DNA from: Monoraphidium neglectum
Taxonomy: Eukaryota; Chlorophyta; Chlorophyceae; Sphaeropleales; Selenastraceae
DNA length: 31,136 nt
Direction: 5' to 3'
Assembly: GCF_000611645.1 (NCBI RefSeq)
Contig: NW_014013418.1
Location: forward strand, 2,818 to 33,953
Every line of letters begins with the position of its first letter. The first letter of the stretch is position 1. The position numbers were made by a program, and so were the translations under genes. Shown here one piece after another: positions 24,962 to 31,136 of the stretch. The notes beneath the pieces are model-generated. The model saw only the letters and a list, made by a program, of their open reading frames with translations, did no database searches and was not told where the DNA came from.

Positions 24962-25770
24962 GGCTGGACCGCTGCGTGAGTGCTGCGTATTCAGTTGGGT
25001 TGCAGATGCTTAAGTAGTCTTGTAGCCTCAATCTCGCGCTTTTGTATGGAGGGAACTCGGTGCTGGAAAAGCTGCCAGCGGGGTGGTTCGCAGTGGTCGA
25101 TCCAAGACTTCTGGCCTACGGTAGCCGCGGGCGTTATGTTATGAGATTTGATATATACACAATGATAATGACCATATGATCGAAAGACCAGATGAACACA
25201 TTGCCCAGCAATCGTGGCACTTGACACACCAGCTCATGCTGCAGCACGAGCTCAGCTCGAGCTGCCGATGTTGTGCACGCTGGCCCGCACTGCCCGTGGC
25301 CCTGCCCAACATGTGCAAGGCTGTTACACAAAATTCACTGGCCACATGCAACCCTATACATTGAGGCCAGCCGATCGTGCACACAAGCGACACAACCGAC
25401 AACACCCTTCACAAGTGCAAGAAAGCAGGTGTGCGGGTACAGCGACGAAAGCCACAGGCCACCTGACCCGCGTTATACAGGTGGAACCTCGACATGGGGG
25501 TGAGTGGAAATAGAAGCCAGAGGCATTATGTGCCTTGTCGTCGCCGAATCGAGACCAGAAAGCAGTGGGCGCTTGCGTTCAGCCCAGGCCCATTGTCTCG
25601 CGCTCATGAGTGGCGGCGGCCTGTTTGCAGGCCATGCATTCGCGAGGAAGAAAAACACACATCAGCAGCCACCAGCCTACACGGACGCGCACGCGTCTGC
25701 TCGCACTACACACAAAATTGGGAGCAGCGGCGGCTCAAAAACTTCGGAGCGTGGGGCGCCAGGGCGCCCA
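24962..25770. promoter_or_regulatory. Intergenic region between fibrillin 3' end and FkbM start
   Basis: About 810 bp between two genes on the same strand. It should hold the fibrillin 3' UTR and the FkbM promoter. An AT-rich patch (about 25136-25180, GATATATA on the plus strand) lies 180-220 bp upstream of the FkbM ATG. I see no exon. Confidence 0.5.
25324..25328 (-). terminator. TGTAA poly(A)-type signal, possibly for the fibrillin gene
   Basis: The first minus-strand TGTAA downstream of the fibrillin stop, about 445 nt away. Confidence 0.4.
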
Positions 25771-26606
25771 TCACTTGTACACCTGCGCAACCCCAGCGTT
25801 CATCTCCCACTCGGCAGTCGTGCGGGTCCAGACCGCCAGGCCGCCGCTCCGCCCGCGCGCCACGATGATGTCACCATCAGCATAGGCATACAGGAAGAAA
25901 GGCAGCGCCTTGCGCTCGCTACGGGTGGGTGGAAGGGGGACAAGCCTACGGTCAAAAGGTGCCAGACAACCGCCGCTGCTTGCAACAAAGTCATCACATT
26001 ACGGATCGGGGAGTGGTTGGCCCATCGCAGTTGCAGCGTCCCCTTGCTTGATCGAGTGACCAGCCTCTCCATGGTGACTGCTGCCTGCCCTTGCAAACAC
26101 ATACGGTATGCCAGCCGCTCACGAGTCTGGCAGCTGGTCCAGCGGCTTGGCGTCCTTCTTGAGCGCGATGCTCCAGCGCCACGGCCCCAGCCCAATGTTC
26201 ATGCTGCGCACGTCGAAGCTGAGCTGGCGGCCAGCCATGGTGTAGGGGCCGTTGAATGTGAGGGAGGCGATGGGGCCCAGGAAGACGCCGTTTTCAAAGT
26301 CCTTTGTTACAGGGTCGAATTTCTGCAGGGGATGGTGAGGCACAGATGATAGGGCCTCGACCTCGTGTGGTCGCCGGAGCAGGGCCGGCGCAGGGCCGGC
26401 GCAGGTGGGGGGTAGCCAGTGCAAGCGGCGTTCAAAGCGCGCGCGCAGGCGGGCGCCCACCTGGACAGCAGGGATGGGGAAGAATATGCCGCCCTTGCTG
26501 GGCTGCTTCTTCTGGCCCGCCTGCACCTGCTTCGAGTCTGGAGTGAGAGCAGACAATGCATGGAGTATGGCGTGTGTGGGAAGACGAGGAGAGAGCGCAA
26601 GCGCAC

Positions 26607-26637
<31 letters not shown>

Positions 26638-27254
26638 TTCAAAGCAATCAGAGCAAAAGCCTCACGGAGCTCCCCCACACTGGGGTTGTCAGAATTATTT
26701 CAAAGCTGCCGGTGCTTCCCTGTGCATGACACAGAGAACTGGGGTACGTCCACAGCGCAGCTTGCGCACGCGTGGCTCGTCGTCACAGCCGCCGGGGCGG
26801 CGGGGCGCTGCTTTGCATCCCATCCTCTCACGCATACAGCGCGTCGGGAAATCTCACCAGCCGTAAATATCAGCCGCCAGCGCGCCCGTGGGGCCTCGAT
26901 CGAAGCCAGCCAGGGCTCTGGGCTCAGCTTGGCCCGCTCCAGCTCCAGCATGGCGGACAGCATGGCGGGCGCCGGGACGCTGCCGGGCTGCGCGACGCCC
27001 CTCTTGAGTGCATCGATCGCTGCCGCAGGCGCAGCAGTGCCTGAAGGACATGAGCAGAGGAGGCGCGCATATGGTGTGCAAGGGAGAGGACACGGGGTGT
27101 GCGCCTGCTGCGGCGGTCGGCATGGGTCGTGCCGCTTACGCACTAACGCCCTGGGTGGCCACGACATGACACCCCAAGCACTTACCAGTTGATGCTGCTG
27201 CACGGACGACGACCGCGGGGGATCTGCGTCGAGGATGGATGATGCAGCTTGCAT
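25771..27254 (-). CDS. Plastid lipid-associated protein / fibrillin (PAP_fibrillin)
   Basis: Five exons on the minus strand: 27254-27140, 27040-26858, 26537-26461, 26322-26123, 25918-25771; in frame, 240 residues, typical for algal PAPs. The N-terminus is Ser/Ala/Arg-containing and ends in RALVR-TAAPAAA, like a green-algal plastid transit-peptide cleavage site. Family blocks: AIDALKRGV, MLELERAKLSPEPW, RARWRLIFTAG (the GxWRLI-FTA strand), GGIFFPIPAVQ, FENGVFLGPIASLTFNGPY, LSFDVRSMNIGLGPW and the C-terminal FFLYAYADGDIIVARGRSGG. Fibrillins bind lipids at plastoglobules or thylakoids and help in photoprotection. The donor at 27139 was chosen over a good-looking GTAAGT at 27185 because only the former keeps frame with exon 2. 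Confidence 0.85.
26606..26638. repeat. (GT)n microsatellite in a fibrillin intron
   Basis: A GT run with one A interruption lies in the intron between exons ending 26858 and starting 26537. Confidence 0.92.
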
Positions 27255-28836
27255 TGTTCCGGGCGATCTACATGAGTCCCCTCAGCGCAATCTCACAGAA
27301 CGAATGTAGCGTATGCCTCTCACCGCCTAGCTCCAGGGTGCACCAGCGCAGGGGGGCGACTAGAGGCCAACATGGTTGCAGTGGGTGGGGGGCAGGGCAG
27401 AGCCACAATGGTGAAGTCGCTGCCTTACTTGCACCCTTATGAGTGACTCCTTACAGTGTGGCAACAGAAGTCGCGATCCGCAAGGCTTCTGACCACTGAC
27501 TGTTTGGAGAGCAGACCGGTTCTTCCTCGGGCGCCACTTGGCGCTGATGTCGGCTCTGTGTGGCACCACACCCAAGCCAGCCAGCAAAACAGGCTCCTTG
27601 GCGGCACGGCTCTGCGGTGTGTCGCCCTCACTGCATCCCATCAAAAGTGCCTGCTCATCGCACTGCTTGACCGCAGCCTCACCCCCTGGCTGGGTGGTTC
27701 GTGGTGGTGGGGGCAGGCACGCCAGGCGGCCTGCCCTGTTGCCATGCCGTCCACGCCCCATGGGACGGCTAAGCAGCAGACCCGGACACTTCCTGTGCAG
27801 CGCAGGAGGGAAGGTCTCCAAGTACGCCTCTGTACCGCCCCCACATGCCGGGTGACCAGGAACACTGACGCGGATTATGATACTTGATGACAGATTAATG
27901 GTGGCGCGTTTTGCGCATGTCACGCGATGCAGGCATTATGGACGTCGTGCAGGGCCCGATGCATTTAGGGCCCCTGATGAGGATAAGGTTGATGCGTCCG
28001 TTCGCAACTGCCGCTGCACTGTTGGCAAATAAACATAGCAAGCTTAGAAAAAAGGGGGCACCGACGATGCGCAAAGACACACACATCGCGGCAAGGCGGC
28101 CGCCAGCACAAGGTAAGGCCGCCGGCGCTATCACTGGCCCGGCGCCACCGTTGCCGGCGCCGGCCGTTGCGCGAAGCCCCGCCCAGTTTGCGAAACGCGC
28201 CACCAGCGGCACACGCCACCACTGCGACTAGTCCTACCCAGCAAGGCGCCCTGAGACAGTACTTTCACGGGCGCATTTGACGACGCAACACATGCTTCAG
28301 AAGGCACACAGGCAAGGCACGTAGGGGAGGAACATTGCTTCGGTTGAGACGCGCGCCGCCGGGATGGGAGGGGCGGCGTTGCCGCGCCCGGTGGTGTGAT
28401 GCGCCGGCGGATGGGACAAGATGTTGGTAGAGATGAACGGGGCCGGTTGCAAGCCCCTCGGTTCTCGACGACAACATGAGGGGGCGCCGCCGGGCGCGCC
28501 GCGGGGAGCACTGACATGCCCACCCCCCTGCGCGCGCGCCGGCGGCGCGTCGGAGGTGCGGCGGCGCGCGCGCGGGGCCCGCGTGCTGCGGCGGGGCCCC
28601 CGCGCGCGCGCCTGCGGTGGTCGGCTCTCGCCTTGTCCCGTCAGCAAGTGTTCTGGCCCAATTCCCAGGAGCTTCGCTCGCGTGGGTCACCCTGGAAAAA
28701 CCTGTGAGGGGGGCTGGGAGCGTCCCCAGCCCCCGGGGCGCCCGCCTCGTGCGGCGGCGGCCCATGCTGCGTGTTTGCGGCCGCCGCGCTGCTCAGCGCG
28801 GCGGCCCGCGGGCGCGGGGGGAGGCGGCGCTTCCGC
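27255..28836. other. Long gap between BFN-UVR 3' end and fibrillin start; no supported gene
   Basis: About 1.58 kb with no exon chain that I can tie to a family. It contains a plus-strand open frame with a strong donor (see findings), a strongly GC-rich CpG-dense block at about 28490-28620, and the only minus-strand TGTAA at 27455-27451. That signal lies 1.38 kb from the BFN-UVR stop and is too far to assign with confidence. Confidence 0.45.
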
Positions 28837-31062
28837 TCAGCTCCTCTGCTGCTCGCGGCCGTCGGTCCTCTGGGAGGGCTCCCCCATTTTCTGGCGACCG
28901 GGAAGCTTCATGGGCGGGTGGTCGACGACGCGGAACTGCGAGGAGGCCACGAGTGACGGCCAGGGTGAGGTGTCGCACGTTTGACTGTGCACGCAATGTC
29001 CGTTGACTGCAAGAGGCCATCCGCAAGGGGCGCGGCGGGTACCCAGCCGCCCGGCAAGCATGACTGCACGGGCGGCCCCCTCACCGTCTTCATCGCGCGC
29101 AGCGCCGCCTCGCGCTGCTTCTCAGCGCGCGCCCGCGATATGATGCGCGCCTCCAGGGACTGCGAGTTGCCTGCGGGGCCAAAGGGAAACCGGGCGTCGC
29201 AAGCACAGGGTCGGCGGTGGCGCATCGCATGGATCGGGGTGGGCCACCAGCCGCGGGCAAACGCCTGCCCCAGGTCGCGCCAAAAGCACGTCCTGCCGCA
29301 CCACCGCTCGGGCCGCGACCGGAGGGGCACCCGCAACGCGCGAGGGCCGCTCGTCCCTCCGTCGCGCGTGGGGCCTCACCGCTGATGACGGCTTGCGTGG
29401 TGTCCGCCTCGATGCGCAGCTTGAGCTGCACAAACAGCTCCTTGGCGCGGTCGTACGCACCGATGCCCCTGGCGGTGGCGGGGCGGGACGCCAGAGCTTG
29501 TTGGGCCAAATTAGGGCACTAGAAGTGCGCGTTGTCATGCCGTGCAGCTCTCCGGCTGCAGGACGGCATTGCCGCTGGGCGGAAACTGGAGCAGTGGCCG
29601 CCAAATCTGACTATTCGCAACTCACTTGTGCATCTCAATGTCCGCGTGCAGGCGCATCCAGGGGTGGTCCCTGATCTGCGCTGCTGTCACGTAGTCCTCG
29701 TCAGCAATCGCCACCTGCACATGGGCGGCGCGGGCGACGGGCGCGGCGAGTAAGCGGCAGGGAGCGGTGCAAGCCAGTTCACAGAGGTCGCAGGCTCGGG
29801 CAACACGCTCAGCAACCCTGGAGGCTGCAGACATTAATCGAAACAGGGGAAACAGGGCACCCTCAGCTCACTGCGCGCCCTCCACGCGCAGGGCAGATGC
29901 CTGTCTCTGCGTGCGTATGCAATGGTGTTACCCCCACAACACATACACGCACAACTCGAACAGGGGCCGCGACCGCGCGCCCCACCTCCATATCGCGCAG
30001 CAGCAGGGAGATGGGCAGCAGCAGGCTGCTGTCTGGCAGCTCCGCAACGCCAGCCGCCACGGGGGTCGCCGAGGGCGTCGCGGTGCCGGAGGTCGAGCTG
30101 CGCCGCGGCGGCAAATTTCAAGGGGGTGTGCAATGCAAGCAGAGCGCGGGGCGTCAGGCCGATTGCGCGCATGCACCGCACGTTAATCAAGGGCACGTCG
30201 AGCATGCGGCTCATCAGTTTCATGGGGCACGTTGACCACACGTCCCAAGAGGCGGCGCCATGGCCACTGCAGTGCAGGTGCGTGGCAAGCAGCATCACCT
30301 AGAGGCGGCGCCCTTCTTGGCCTCCTCCTTGGCCGACTGCGAGTGCAACTGCTTGATGTACTCAAAGGCGTGAGTGTCCCGCAGCCGCGTGGCGGCCTCG
30401 TCCCACACGCGCTTGTGGACGTAGATGGGGGCGCCAGACTGTGATGGGGGGAAGGGGCAATTCAGGAAGGTTGAGGTAGAAGTTTGAGTGGATAGATCGG
30501 TGTTCACGACCCTAAGGCAAGCGAGCTATTCACAACACGTAGGCCCCTGCAGCCGACACACTCATGAGGGCGCTCTGGCCGTAAACAGCATGTGCCCGCA
30601 CCTTCATTGCCAAAAATGTCGCGTCAGAGGGGCGGCAGTCGCAGTCCCAAACAGGCTGGCCCGTCACGCGGTCGCCTGGCAGAGGGGGTGCAGGCAAGGG
30701 TGGTTGGCGCAGGCCGGAGGGCGGGCGCCGCAGGGAGGCCGAGGGGCGCAGCAGCTCGTGTGCGGTTTCAGGGTGGGATTGCTTGTCACGTCTGCAATCG
30801 CCTACCTGGGACTCAACAAAATCTGCTGTTCACGATGATCAGTCAAGTGGCTGTGCTCCTGGGCACGGTCGGCAGGCCAGCCGACCTAATTTGACCTCAG
30901 CAATTCAAACGCTGGCCAAGCTGTCGCTCGCGACGCGCGAGCACTGCCAAAACCTCCCTGAATGCGCTCACCGAAAAATAGCCGCGCCACAAACACGTCA
31001 TTGGTGAGCTCTACCACGCCCACCCGCAGCAGCTTCCAGTCCGCCTTGCCCGACTGCCACAT
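28837..31062 (-). CDS. BFN (bifunctional nuclease, DUF151) domain protein with UVR motif; 5' end off window
   Basis: Eight exons seen on the minus strand: 31062-30972, 30675-30602, 30438-30299, 30097-29986, 29714-29626, 29468-29380, 29170-29085, 28935-28837; they join in frame to 259 residues. The first exon starts right after an acceptor, so upstream exons lie to the right; its ATG at 31062 may only be an internal Met. BFN blocks: VGVVELTNDVFVARLFFG, DCDCRPSDATFLAMK (family consensus D-RPSDA-AL) and SGAPIYVHKRVWDEAA. A linker leads to a UVR motif (LLRDMEVAIADEDYVTAAQI), then helical, charged segments (YDRAKELFVQLKLRIEAD; ARAEKQREAALRAMK). In plants the BFN-then-UVR order is that of the BBD proteins, nucleases linked to defence; UVR motifs mediate protein contacts. 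The C-terminal FRVVDHPPMKLPGRQ exon is not one I recognise. Nuclease activity is inferred from the family only. Confidence 0.85.
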
Positions 31063-31136
31063 CTGAGGGAGCGCCAGGAGCAGCCGCCGCAGCGGCGGTT
31101 GGCGATCTGATCCCAGACCGCATCACCGATCGCCCC

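Noticed and set aside
28421..29006. Plus-strand open frames in the GC-rich block
   Set aside because: Arg/Gly/Ala low-complexity products that also cross antisense over the last BFN-UVR exon; no domain similarity.

Overview
The window looks like nuclear DNA of a green alga (Chlorophyta). It is GC-rich, every gene is broken by short GT-AG introns (most ending in a pyrimidine-rich CAG), TGTAA poly(A)-type signals lie downstream of most stop codons, and the content is plant/algal: assimilatory nitrate reductase, a plastid fibrillin, a BFN-UVR protein, and a trypsin with an algal-type Cys-rich tail. The exact lineage (chlorophycean or trebouxiophyte) cannot be fixed by reading alone. I recognised no rRNA, tRNA, CRISPR array or transposon. 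All exon models were built by hand from splice sites, reading phase and family similarity; all but one (NR exon 2) have a single preferred chain that closes in frame.

Layout, left to right: 191-1251 (-) N-terminal part of a GT31 glycosyltransferase, continuing off the left edge; 1719-4581 (+) secreted trypsin-like protease zymogen; 5122-6054 (-) small methyl-CpG-binding-domain (MBD) protein; 7695-13864 (+) complete 15-exon nitrate reductase; 15535-17876 (-) four-pass membrane protein of unknown family; 18720-22180 (+) ZUFSP/ZUP1-like C78 peptidase with extra zinc fingers; 22790-24961 (-) FkbM-type methyltransferase; 25771-27254 (-) plastid PAP/fibrillin; 28837-31062 (-) BFN (bifunctional nuclease) + UVR protein, whose 5' exons lie off the right edge.

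The first seven genes alternate strand strictly, giving divergent pairs (GT31/protease, MBD/NR, membrane protein/ZUP1) and convergent pairs (protease/MBD, NR/membrane protein, ZUP1/FkbM). In two convergent pairs the poly(A)-type signals are interleaved, so the mRNAs would overlap at their 3' ends. The genes do not form a pathway: nitrate reductase stands alone, with no nitrite reductase or nitrate transporter beside it.

The most unusual item is the C78 peptidase. Its catalytic domain is split between the Cys and the His by an insertion of roughly 180 residues holding a degenerate ZZ-type finger and a Gly-rich linker, and its N-terminus carries two C2H2 fingers and a CCHC zinc knuckle.
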